Assembly (NCBI GenBank): GCA_025963465.1
Contig: JAOQAP010000268.1
Span: forward strand, 1 to 53,262
Direction: 5' to 3'
Source of the DNA: Flavipsychrobacter sp.
Lineage (GTDB): Bacteria; Bacteroidota; Bacteroidia; Chitinophagales; Chitinophagaceae
DNA: 53,262 nt
A program made the translations under genes and the position numbers. Under the pieces are notes generated by a model. That model worked only from the letters and a program-made list of their open reading frames with translations, searched no databases and was not told the DNA's origin. Positions 33,454-41,837 of this stretch are shown one piece after another (position 1 is the stretch's first letter; each line of letters starts with the position of its first letter).

Positions 33454-35808
33454 ATGGACTTCAAAAGATTATCATCACCCCTAGCCGACATGAAGAGCCA
33501 CTATGATGTAATAGTGATAGGCTCAGGCTACGGTGCAAGTATTGCTGCTTCCCGCTTATCAAGAGCAGGCAAGAAAGTATGTATGCTGGAAAGAGGTAAA
33601 GAATTCCTCCCAGGAGAATACCCCAATAAAACCGGGGAGGCAATGGCAGAAATGCAGGTAAATTCTGTAAAAGGACATGTTGGCTCTAAAACAGGATTAT
33701 ATGACTTTCATATAAATGACGAGATAAGCGTATTCCAGGGGTGCGGGCTTGGCGGCACATCACTCGTCAATGCCAATGTTTCTTTACCCCCGGAAGACCG
33801 TGTAATGCAGAGCCAGAGATGGCCTGCTGCCTTCAGAAGCGATATGCCGATATTCAAAAGGAACCTGGAGCGTGCATGGAATATGTTACAGCCCAATCCT
33901 TTTCCGGAAGGAAAGAACGGGTATGGCAAGTTGCCTAAAGCTGAGGCTATGAAAAAATCTGCTGCAGGTATGAATGTCCCTGTGCGCTATACAGATATTA
34001 ATGTACACTTTGAAGATAAAGTGAACGCTGCAGGTGTAAAACAACATAAGTGTGAACTATGTGGTGATTGTATGACGGGCTGTAACTACGGCGCGAAAAA
34101 TACCACACTGATGAACTATATACCCGATGCCCGGAATCATGGCGCGGAGATATTTACTATGGTATCTGTAAAATACGTGTCTAAAAATGCAGCGGGTAAA
34201 TGGGTAGCCCACTATAAAATACAAAATGCAGAGAGCGAAAAATTTCATGCACCTGAGCTATTTGTTTCAGCTGATATGCTGATAATAGGTGCAGGTTCAC
34301 TGGGCAGTACAGAAATACTCCTGCGCTCAAAAGCGAAGGGACTGAAGATATCAGAAAAGATAGGTGCAGGCTTCACCGGTAATGGCGATGTCCTAGGCTT
34401 TGGGTACAATGCAGATGTGCAGGTAAACACTGTAGGTTTTGGCAAGCACGCGCCGGGAGAAAAAACACCTGTAGGCCCATGTATCACATCTGTGATTGAT
34501 CTGCGAAATCAGCCCGTACTGGAAGACGGTATGGTGATAGAGGACGGTAATGTGCCAGGGCCTATGGCCAGCCTTATGACACCTACATTTCTTGCTATAT
34601 CCAAAATTTTCGGCAAGGATGAATCTGATAGCAATAAAATGGCGAAGAAGTGGCGTGAATGGGTGAGCTTTTTCCGCGGCCCGTATCATGGCGCTATAAA
34701 TAATACACAGGCCTTCCTCGTTATGACCCACGACGACGGCAAAGGACAAATGAAGCTGGAGAATGACCGCCTGAATATATCATGGCCCGGAGTGGGCAAG
34801 GAACCCATCTTTGAAAAAGTAGATGCCAACCTGAAGCGCGCAACAAAAGCAATAGGTGGCACCTACATACCTAACCCCAGCTGGACAAAAATGATGGACT
34901 ATGACCTTATGACTGTACACCCTCTTGGAGGTTGTATGATGGGTGATGATGCCGGAAAAGGTGTGGTGAACCACAAAGGAGAGGTATTCTCAGGCACCAG
35001 CGGAGAAGAAGTGCATAAAGGCCTTTATGTGTGCGATGGCGCCGTATTGCCACTGCCGCTTGGCGTTAATCCTCTTATCACTATATCTGCTGTGGCGGAA
35101 AGGACTTGTGAACTGATAGCTAAAGATTACGGCCTTACGATCGATTATGGCTACAGTGATTTCAAACAGGCTGATGCATCAGACAAAAAGCCCGGTGTAC
35201 AGTTTACTGAAACAATGAAAGGCTTCTGGAGCGTAAATGAAAAGGAAGATTTCGAGAAAGGACATGATGCAGGAAAGGACAGCGCTTCTGTACTGGAATT
35301 TACACTTACGGTAATATCTACCGATGTAGATGCTATGGTGCATGCAAAAGACCACCATGCCCAGCTGGCAGGTATCGTAAAGGCACCCGCACTTTCTTCT
35401 TTCCCGCTTACTGTAAGCGACGGTAAGTTCAATCTCTTTGTTGATGATACTGCACCGGTACCTACCAAGCTCATGAAGTATAGCATGGTAATGAATTCAG
35501 AAGAAGGCAAGCAATATTTCTTCTACGGTTATAAAGTAGTGCGTGACGATCCCGGTTTCGACCTTTGGAAAGATACCTGTACACTCTTCATCACCGTGCA
35601 TGAAGGCGCCAGCGAGCAATCTCCTGTGTTGGGCAAAGGTATACTGGTGATCGAAACCAAAGACTTTATTACCCAGATGGCAACAATGAAGGTATTGAAC
35701 GCATCATCCAAGCTACAGGAACTGAAAGTACTGACAGAATTCGGCACTTACTTTTCAGGTTCACTATTCCAAATTTATATAAAAGATAAACTGAAAGACC
35801 TGTTATGA
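33454..35808 (+). CDS. GMC oxidoreductase, cholesterol-oxidase-like, with extra C-terminal domain
   Basis: 784 residues. FAD-binding motif VIVIGSGYGASIAASRL, a cysteine cluster CELCGDCMTGCNYGAK typical of bacterial GMC proteins near cholesterol oxidase, GAGSLGSTEILLRS, and the C-terminal GMC signature VHPLGGCMMG with GAVLPLPLGVNPLITI. Residues about 590-784 form an additional beta-rich domain (LEFTLTVISTDVDAM, GKGILVIET) found in a subset of GMC proteins. The enzyme likely oxidises an alcohol, sterol or other lipid, with H2O2 as the by-product if oxygen is the acceptor. It is 7 bp after the phosphoesterase and overlaps the next gene by 4 bp (ATGA). Confidence 0.88.
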   Translation: MDFKRLSSPLADMKSHYDVIVIGSGYGASIAASRLSRAGKKVCMLERGKEFLPGEYPNKTGEAMAEMQVNSVKGHVGSKTGLYDFHINDEISVFQGCGLGGTSLVNANVSLPPEDRVMQSQRWPAAFRSDMPIFKRNLERAWNMLQPNPFPEGKNGYGKLPKAEAMKKSAAGMNVPVRYTDINVHFEDKVNAAGVKQHKCELCGDCMTGCNYGAKNTTLMNYIPDARNHGAEIFTMVSVKYVSKNAAGKWVAHYKIQNAESEKFHAPELFVSADMLIIGAGSLGSTEILLRSKAKGLKISEKIGAGFTGNGDVLGFGYNADVQVNTVGFGKHAPGEKTPVGPCITSVIDLRNQPVLEDGMVIEDGNVPGPMASLMTPTFLAISKIFGKDESDSNKMAKKWREWVSFFRGPYHGAINNTQAFLVMTHDDGKGQMKLENDRLNISWPGVGKEPIFEKVDANLKRATKAIGGTYIPNPSWTKMMDYDLMTVHPLGGCMMGDDAGKGVVNHKGEVFSGTSGEEVHKGLYVCDGAVLPLPLGVNPLITISAVAERTCELIAKDYGLTIDYGYSDFKQADASDKKPGVQFTETMKGFWSVNEKEDFEKGHDAGKDSASVLEFTLTVISTDVDAMVHAKDHHAQLAGIVKAPALSSFPLTVSDGKFNLFVDDTAPVPTKLMKYSMVMNSEEGKQYFFYGYKVVRDDPGFDLWKDTCTLFITVHEGASEQSPVLGKGILVIETKDFITQMATMKVLNASSKLQELKVLTEFGTYFSGSLFQIYIKDKLKDLL

Positions 35809-37079
35809 CATTACACGGAGCACTTTCCATCATCCTGAATATAAAACAGGGCATGAAGCCGCAGCTTATTAAAAAGCTGCAGGAAGTAGACAACGATGTC
35901 AACTTCAATTCCATTGTGCCTTTTAAAAAGATAAGCACAATACACTTTGCACGTTTCGTAGTTGCCGATTCAGATCCCAACCCACATGGTGCACCCATAC
36001 TGGACAGGCTTGTATTTACTACAAACTATGACCTTCCGGAAGAGAACCACATCAATGAGCTGGTAAAATACGCAGGCCCCGGCCTGTGGGATATATTCAG
36101 TATGTGTGATGGCTTTCTCACGGGCAGCTATGATTCAAAAAGGCTTGCAGACTTCCTGCATACCAATTCTAAGAAATCAGCTACGTTCTATGTAGGTGTA
36201 GGTAACAGATCGGTAACACAGATAACACAGGAGCATAAATTACGTAACGCCGTACAGGATTACCTGGACGAGCATTGCAGTGAACTCACTACTAAAGACG
36301 CTGCAACCATACGAAAATCGATAGTAAACCATGTAAATGGTATGCAGGAGTTTGCATGGGCGAGAACACCCGAGCCACCCGCATCATCTGCCTATAAGAT
36401 GACTCGCGGCCTGAAAATAGCAGGAGTACTGTTATTGCTCGTCATACTGTCTCCTATAATCATACCGTTCGTGCTTATCTGGTGGCTTATTATGCTGCTC
36501 ATTGAAATAAGCGAAAAAGATGTGCCTTGCAAATTAGATAAAGCACATGTACGCGCACTGGTAGAGCGGGAAAAAGCCATCGTGCAGACACAGTTCTCGG
36601 CTGTGGGCAACGTTAAGCCCGGCTGGTTCCGTTACCGGACCATGATGTTCCTGTTGACGCTAACTGATTTTCTTGCACCATACCTTTATACTAAGGGTAA
36701 GCTGTCTGGTATACCAACAGTGCACTTCGCACGCTGGCTCATTGTTAATGAAGGCAGGCAGATGATATTCCTCAGCAATTTTGACGGTAACTCAGAAGGT
36801 TACCTGCGCGACTTTATACATATCGCAGCAAAGCAGCTTACGCTTATGTTCACCCACACCATCGGCTATCCTAAAACAAGGTTGATGCTATTGGGCGGAG
36901 CAAAGGACGCAAAAGGATTTATGGAATGGGCCAGGGAAAAGCAGGTGATCACAAACGTATGGTATTCTGCATACCCTGATGTTTCAGTAAAAAATGTTTT
37001 TCACAATTCTCAGATACGCGATGGCTTTTACGGAGACATGACCGAAGAGCAGGCACGTAAATGGTTACAATTATTATAA
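35805..37079 (+). CDS. Duplicated alpha/beta protein with central transmembrane segment
   Basis: 424 residues. Two related domains flank a hydrophobic helix pair at about 205-232 (IAGVLLLLVILSPIIIPFVLIWWLIMLLIEI). Each domain has the motif (I/V)HFAR(F/W): residues 46-51 and 306-311, followed by a strand (LVFTTNYD, MIFLSNFDG) and a helix. The pattern resembles the ferredoxin-like alpha/beta barrel halves seen in DyP peroxidases and chlorite dismutases, but no heme-ligand His can be assigned with confidence. I do not recognise a named family. The gene overlaps the GMC gene (ATGA) and is 8 bp before the DyP gene, so an accessory role to these oxidoreductases is probable. Confidence 0.65.
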   Translation: MTLHGALSIILNIKQGMKPQLIKKLQEVDNDVNFNSIVPFKKISTIHFARFVVADSDPNPHGAPILDRLVFTTNYDLPEENHINELVKYAGPGLWDIFSMCDGFLTGSYDSKRLADFLHTNSKKSATFYVGVGNRSVTQITQEHKLRNAVQDYLDEHCSELTTKDAATIRKSIVNHVNGMQEFAWARTPEPPASSAYKMTRGLKIAGVLLLLVILSPIIIPFVLIWWLIMLLIEISEKDVPCKLDKAHVRALVEREKAIVQTQFSAVGNVKPGWFRYRTMMFLLTLTDFLAPYLYTKGKLSGIPTVHFARWLIVNEGRQMIFLSNFDGNSEGYLRDFIHIAAKQLTLMFTHTIGYPKTRLMLLGGAKDAKGFMEWAREKQVITNVWYSAYPDVSVKNVFHNSQIRDGFYGDMTEEQARKWLQLL

Positions 37080-37087
37080 GCAATATC

Positions 37088-38515
37088 ATGGAGCAAATAG
37101 AATTAAAAGATCTGCAGGGACTGATAGTAAGAGGCTACGCAGAACTACAGTCAGCCGCCTTTATGGTGCTTAAAGTAACTGATGCACCTGTATTTAAAAA
37201 ATGGTTGCAGCAGCATATAAATGAAGTAACTCCCGGTAATGTAAAGCCGACGGACACGGCTATGAATATCGCATTCACCTTTGCCGGCCTCAGGGCATTG
37301 GGACTCAACAAAGACAGCCTCGACAGCTTTCCGCTGGAATTTGAAGATGGCATGACGACAAGGCAAAAGCAGGCTTTGCTCGGCGACTTTGGGAACAGCG
37401 ATCCGGCTAACTGGCAATGGGGACAGAAAGGCAATGATGATACACACGTATTGCTAGCCTTATATGCCGCTAATATGCCCATGCTGGAAAGCTTATGCGC
37501 AACAGTAAAACAACAACTGGTGGGGCATTGCGCAGCAGAGGTAAAGATGCTGGACACGAGCAACCTTGTAAAACGTAAAGAACATTTCGGCTTTCATGAT
37601 GGTATAGCTCAGCCTACTATAGATGGGCTAAGCAGGAAAGACAGCCCGGAGAATACGGTAGCGGCAGGCGAGTTTATACTGGGCTACAAGAATGAGTATG
37701 GCCAATATGATTACAGCCCTGTAGTGCCTGGCGCAGCAGATAAAAACAATGTATTACCTGCATCTGACCAGGTAAGCGGCATGAAAGACCTGGGCAAAAA
37801 TGGTACTTACCTCGTATTCCGCCAGCTAGAACAGGATGTCCATAGCTTCTGGAACTACATGGACAAGAAGACCAAAAACGAGGACGGCAGCTGCAACCCT
37901 GAACAGATGGTAAAACTGGCCAGTAAAATGGTAGGCAGGTGGCCCAGCGGCGCTCCTTTAGCTTTGTCGCCAGACAAGGATAGTGAAACCATGGCCGATA
38001 TGGATAAGTTTGGCTACAGGCAAGGTGATGGCGATGGACTGAAATGTCCGTTCGCTTCCCACGTGCGCCGTACTAACCCGCGCGACTCTATAGACACAGA
38101 CAAAAAGACATCAATAAAGATCGCCAACAAACACCGCATCGTAAGACGTGGACGTTCCTACGGCTCACCTGTAGAGGAATCTATGGACCCTATGGACATT
38201 ATTAAATCGGATAACAAAGAAGGAACACGTGGCCTGCACTTTATCTGCTTCAATACCAATCTTACCCTGCAATTCGAATTCATACAAAATTTCTGGGTGA
38301 ATAATCCAAAATTCGGCGGGCTGTATGATGAGCGCGACCCGGTAATGGGCAACCATAGCCATCCTCTGGACTCAAGACAGAGTGGTACTTTCAGTGTAGA
38401 GAATCATCCTATCCGCAAACGTCATACAGACGTACCGGAGTTTGTTACAGTAAAGGGTGGCGCGTATTTCTTTTTACCGGGTATAAGGGCATTAACATTT
38501 TTAGCTTCAATATAA
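37088..38515 (+). CDS. DyP-type heme peroxidase
   Basis: 475 residues from the ATG at 37088 (an earlier ATG at 37061 lies inside the previous gene). The DyP signature GxxDG is seen as GFHDGIAQPTIDG (distal Asp near residue 169), and CPFASHVRRTNPRD contains the proximal heme-ligand His. RRGRSYG and FLPGI are further family marks. It oxidises organic substrates with H2O2 or organic peroxides. No Tat or other signal peptide is seen, so it is cytoplasmic or bound to its membrane-associated neighbours. Three bases separate it from hemoprotein 2. Confidence 0.92.
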   Translation: MEQIELKDLQGLIVRGYAELQSAAFMVLKVTDAPVFKKWLQQHINEVTPGNVKPTDTAMNIAFTFAGLRALGLNKDSLDSFPLEFEDGMTTRQKQALLGDFGNSDPANWQWGQKGNDDTHVLLALYAANMPMLESLCATVKQQLVGHCAAEVKMLDTSNLVKRKEHFGFHDGIAQPTIDGLSRKDSPENTVAAGEFILGYKNEYGQYDYSPVVPGAADKNNVLPASDQVSGMKDLGKNGTYLVFRQLEQDVHSFWNYMDKKTKNEDGSCNPEQMVKLASKMVGRWPSGAPLALSPDKDSETMADMDKFGYRQGDGDGLKCPFASHVRRTNPRDSIDTDKKTSIKIANKHRIVRRGRSYGSPVEESMDPMDIIKSDNKEGTRGLHFICFNTNLTLQFEFIQNFWVNNPKFGGLYDERDPVMGNHSHPLDSRQSGTFSVENHPIRKRHTDVPEFVTVKGGAYFFLPGIRALTFLASI

Positions 38516-38518
38516 ACG

Positions 38519-39511
38519 ATGGTCCAGGCAGAGATAGGCAGAGAGTACCCCGAAGAAGGCGAACAGGAAAGTATAAACGGCATTATAGAAAGTGTAAAAC
38601 GCAATCTGACGAGGGTATATAAAAAAGGGCATGAGAACAGGCAGTTCCATGCAAAGATGCATGCATGTATCAAAGGTACATTCCATATAGCCAATGATCT
38701 GCCTGCAGATATGCAGGTGGGCACCTTTGTAAGTGGAAAGAGCTATGATTGCTGGGTACGCCTGTCTAATGGCAATACAAGAGTAGTAGACGACAGGAAA
38801 GCCGACCTCAGGGGCTTTGCAATAAAAATAGCAGGTGTGCAGGGCGAACAGGTAGTAAAAGACATTTCCATGCCTGCTACGCATGATCTGTTACTGGTGA
38901 GCTATCCTACATTGTTGGCAGCAAGTATAAAAGATTTTAAGAAAAGTATAGATGCAATATGCAACGGTATTGGCGGGCTTATCCTGTTTACTATCAACCC
39001 GTTCAACTGGGGCATAGTAAAACGCACGCTTAACTCCATGAAAAAGCATGACAACCTGTTTGCCGTGCCTTACTGGAGCGTCACACCATATCGCTACGGC
39101 AATGGTAACAAAGCGATAAAATACAAGCTGGTACCTACAACTACTAATCTTACAAAACCTGCACATAAGCACGCTACCTTTTTACAGGATACCATAGTTG
39201 CAGACCTTGCCAAACAGGACATTACTTTCGACCTGATGGTGCAACTGCAACAGGACGCTGTCCTTGATCCCATGGAAGATCCTACAAAAGAATGGTCGGG
39301 CCCATTTACCAGGATCGGCACTTTAGTGTTACCAAAGCAACGGTTTGTACCCGCAGATACACAGGAATTTGGCGATAACCTCACCTACTCTCCATGGCAC
39401 TGCACAAAAGAGCATCAGCCATTGGGCGCTATCAACAGGGCGCGGAAAGCCACCTATGACGCAATAGCAAAATTTAGGATCGAACACAATAAAAAAACAA
39501 CTACATTATGA
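38519..39511 (+). CDS. Catalase-fold hemoprotein 2
   Basis: 330 residues, a paralogue of the protein at 30560-31585. The distal site aligns as R41-Q-F-H-A-K-M47-H48 with Met before the His in place of Thr, and C50 where the paralogue has Thr52. The heme pocket region WVRLSNGNTRV and the proximal motif R309-KAT-Y313 are conserved, as is the C-terminal pattern YSPWHCTKEHQPLGAINRAR. It should bind heme through Tyr313 and use hydroperoxides, perhaps with a different specificity from its paralogue. It is between the DyP gene (3-bp gap) and the small membrane protein (4-bp overlap). Confidence 0.82.
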   Translation: MVQAEIGREYPEEGEQESINGIIESVKRNLTRVYKKGHENRQFHAKMHACIKGTFHIANDLPADMQVGTFVSGKSYDCWVRLSNGNTRVVDDRKADLRGFAIKIAGVQGEQVVKDISMPATHDLLLVSYPTLLAASIKDFKKSIDAICNGIGGLILFTINPFNWGIVKRTLNSMKKHDNLFAVPYWSVTPYRYGNGNKAIKYKLVPTTTNLTKPAHKHATFLQDTIVADLAKQDITFDLMVQLQQDAVLDPMEDPTKEWSGPFTRIGTLVLPKQRFVPADTQEFGDNLTYSPWHCTKEHQPLGAINRARKATYDAIAKFRIEHNKKTTTL

Positions 39512-39894
39512 CATCAAAAAAATGGTTAACCGGATTTCTTGCGCTAAACTCCTTCATACAGATAGGCTTATTCTTTCTGCTTAAGCTGGACTTCCCGCTC
39601 GTAGAATCTTATCTGAAGATGGCAGGTTGTGATACAGCATATGTACTCAAGGAGTATTTCGCTTCAGCTATTATCATTATCGCACCTGCTGGCTTCCTGG
39701 CGAATATCTGGATCAATAGGGGACGGGCAGAAGGTGTCGTACTGGCAAAGTTCATAGGTGTCACCATGTTGCTGGCGGCTACAAATTTAGGCCTTAGCCT
39801 GCATCGTTTAGATCTTCCGGCCATGGACCTTGTGAGAAGCATACCTATCACGCTGCTGGCATTTATGCAGAAGAAACAACAACTTACCGCATAG
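39508..39894 (+). CDS. Small polytopic membrane protein
   Basis: 128 residues with about four hydrophobic segments (WLTGFLALNSFIQIGLFFLL, YFASAIIIIAPAGFLANIWI, AKFIGVTMLLAATNLGLSL, and a weak one at the end). Size and topology are like DoxX-type or DUF4345-like proteins but no signature is clear. It overlaps hemoprotein 2 by 4 bp and closes the cluster; it could tether the heme enzymes to the inner membrane. Confidence 0.6.
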   Translation: MTSKKWLTGFLALNSFIQIGLFFLLKLDFPLVESYLKMAGCDTAYVLKEYFASAIIIIAPAGFLANIWINRGRAEGVVLAKFIGVTMLLAATNLGLSLHRLDLPAMDLVRSIPITLLAFMQKKQQLTA

Positions 39895-39918
39895 CCTGTA
39901 GTGCATCAGATGTTTTAC

Positions 39919-39943
39919 TGGTGTTACAATTACTGTAGCACCA
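39919..39943. terminator. Hairpin between convergent genes
   Basis: TGGTGTTACA (39919-39928) pairs with TGTAGCACCA (39934-39943) with one G-U pair and loop ATTAC. It is followed within 6 bases by TTATTTT. It probably ends the redox cluster and the convergent gene ending at 39947. Confidence 0.55.
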
Positions 39944-39946
39944 AGG

Positions 39947-41476
39947 TTATTTTGCACCTGCATATTTATCAGTAACATCTGTCACCGTATCTTCACTTAC
40001 CCTCAGCACCTGGGCGGTGCCAGAAAAAACATCACTTATTGGTAGCCTGTCGCCATTATCATGCAGATACAGATCATTAAAAAATCTGACACGCTTTGTA
40101 GTTCCCTGGTAGTAGTTAAACAGGTATCCTTTTTGCATCACCCATTCTGTATACAGCCACCAATCCTCAATTAGTATGATATCTGTTGAATCCGCCTCTA
40201 TCGTTCCGTTCAGCATTGCTTTCCTCAGCGACCCTGCTGTTCTCCCGGCTTTATACATATAGATTTTGTGAGCACCTTTGTACAAATAATTATGATCTGA
40301 CAGAATAAATAAAAGTACGAATACGCTAAAGGATACGTTCCTGATCGTTGCAGAATATGTTCTGATATCGCAGAATGCTACAACTAACATAAGTATCAAT
40401 ACGCTAAACGGAGCCTGTAGCCACCGCTGTTCCAGTCTCACGGTAGCCACAGCAGGCAACATGTTCAGCAACATAAGTATAGCCAGGAACAGGATCATGT
40501 ATAAAAGTGAATACTGATCAGCACCCCTTCGTACATTCTTTCGTGCGGCTGCCGTATAGGCAATGAATACTACTGCCATATATAATACCAGTGCTATTGC
40601 AATGACCTGGAATATGCCTTCTGATATTGCAAAAGAGTTGCCCACCAGCATTTCGCCCCCTGTATTTACCTGGATCAATGACAACAGCCCATCAGATAAA
40701 AAATGTGATATTGTTGCCAATGAAAATTTCATATGCTGCCCTCCGGTACCTACAAAAAACTGGAACCCGTATATGTACTTCTTTATAAGAAAGTTCGCAG
40801 CCATAGACAATACAGATGCTGAACAAACAATAGTCTTCAGTTTTGTAGTAAGTTGATTTACGAAAGGATATAGCAATGCAACAAGCATAATGAACGGAAA
40901 CAATACAATGTATCGTTCATGAGTATACATAGCAAAATTGCCGATCATAGTGGCACACAACATTAATCGGGCGTTCTGTCCGTTGGTGTTACCGGTTCTT
41001 ACAAATGCTTTTGTCAGCAGGTATAGCATCCATAGAAAGAATATCATGGCCAATCCTTCCATCGGTCCACCCCAGTATATCTGGCTCACATTGTAAAAAG
41101 CAAACCTTGATGTGCCGATCAGCATACTGATGAAAAAAGCAAACAATGGCCAACTTAACAGCAGGTCAATAATCAGGGCAAATACAGTGGTAATAATGGC
41201 TTGTATGGCAATATTGAAGACATAATACTTATGCATGTCTTTATCAAACAAGGATATAAGTACTCTGTCCAGCAGACCTGTAACCGGCCGTAGCTTTTGG
41301 TCTGCTTTTATACAGTTCACCCAGTCGCTAATGCTGTTCAGTGTAAAATGTTCCCTGTAAAAGGCAAGGTCATCACCGTATATGGTTTTGGTCTCGAATG
41401 GCAGGAAATAAAAATACAGTATCGCAAACGCCACTACAGGCATTAGCAACCAATAAACTGACCTGTATTTTTTCAT
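39947..41476 (-). CDS. Polytopic membrane protein, possible GT-C glycosyltransferase
   Basis: 509 residues from the ATG at 41476 (the frame extends to 41518). About 10 to 12 transmembrane helices are followed by a soluble C-terminal domain of about 110 residues. Near the N-terminus a charged loop with an Asp (YGDDLAFYREHF) and DQKLRPVTGLLDR is reminiscent of GT-C enzymes such as PMT or ArnT, which use lipid-linked sugars. No sequence signature settles this. Monocistronic as far as can be seen. Confidence 0.55.
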   Translation of the reverse strand: MKKYRSVYWLLMPVVAFAILYFYFLPFETKTIYGDDLAFYREHFTLNSISDWVNCIKADQKLRPVTGLLDRVLISLFDKDMHKYYVFNIAIQAIITTVFALIIDLLLSWPLFAFFISMLIGTSRFAFYNVSQIYWGGPMEGLAMIFFLWMLYLLTKAFVRTGNTNGQNARLMLCATMIGNFAMYTHERYIVLFPFIMLVALLYPFVNQLTTKLKTIVCSASVLSMAANFLIKKYIYGFQFFVGTGGQHMKFSLATISHFLSDGLLSLIQVNTGGEMLVGNSFAISEGIFQVIAIALVLYMAVVFIAYTAAARKNVRRGADQYSLLYMILFLAILMLLNMLPAVATVRLEQRWLQAPFSVLILMLVVAFCDIRTYSATIRNVSFSVFVLLFILSDHNYLYKGAHKIYMYKAGRTAGSLRKAMLNGTIEADSTDIILIEDWWLYTEWVMQKGYLFNYYQGTTKRVRFFNDLYLHDNGDRLPISDVFSGTAQVLRVSEDTVTDVTDKYAGAK

Positions 41477-41749
41477 CGGGGATATTATGCGCCGAATAAA
41501 GATAGAAGAAAATTGCAAGCTGCTTACCTATCGCGCTCGCTACTTTACCTGCAAGGCACCGCATCACGGTAAGGAACTAAACCCTTATGGAGCAAACAAA
41601 AAAATAAATGGTGGATAAAGCTGTTCCTATTATCATTATTAAAAGAAATGCTACTACAACTATTCTTATTGCATAACATTTACATGTAAATAAAAAATGT
41701 GAACCAATATGATATGAACACCGAAATACCATGCACAATACAAAAAAAC

Positions 41750-41819
41750 GATTTTCCCAATTGTACAAACCGATTTTACCGATTGTGAAAGCCGGCGGAG
41801 TGCCATTTACCTTCTTTTG
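41750..41819 (+). promoter_or_regulatory. 22-bp tandem repeat and -7 element upstream of the DUF4856-imelysin operon
   Basis: Two adjacent 22-bp units (41750-41771, 41772-41793) agree at 17 of 22 positions and share GATTTT-N-CC-N-ATTGT. TTCTTTTG (41812-41819) is one mismatch from TAnnTTTG, leaving a short leader before the ATG at 41838. The second unit with its left flank (AAACCGATTTTACC, ATTGTGAAAG) resembles 13305-13329 in the AraC promoter. Apart from this, the 361-bp stretch 41477-41837 contains no gene. Confidence 0.5.
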
Positions 41820-41837
41820 CATAAAAATAACTAACTA

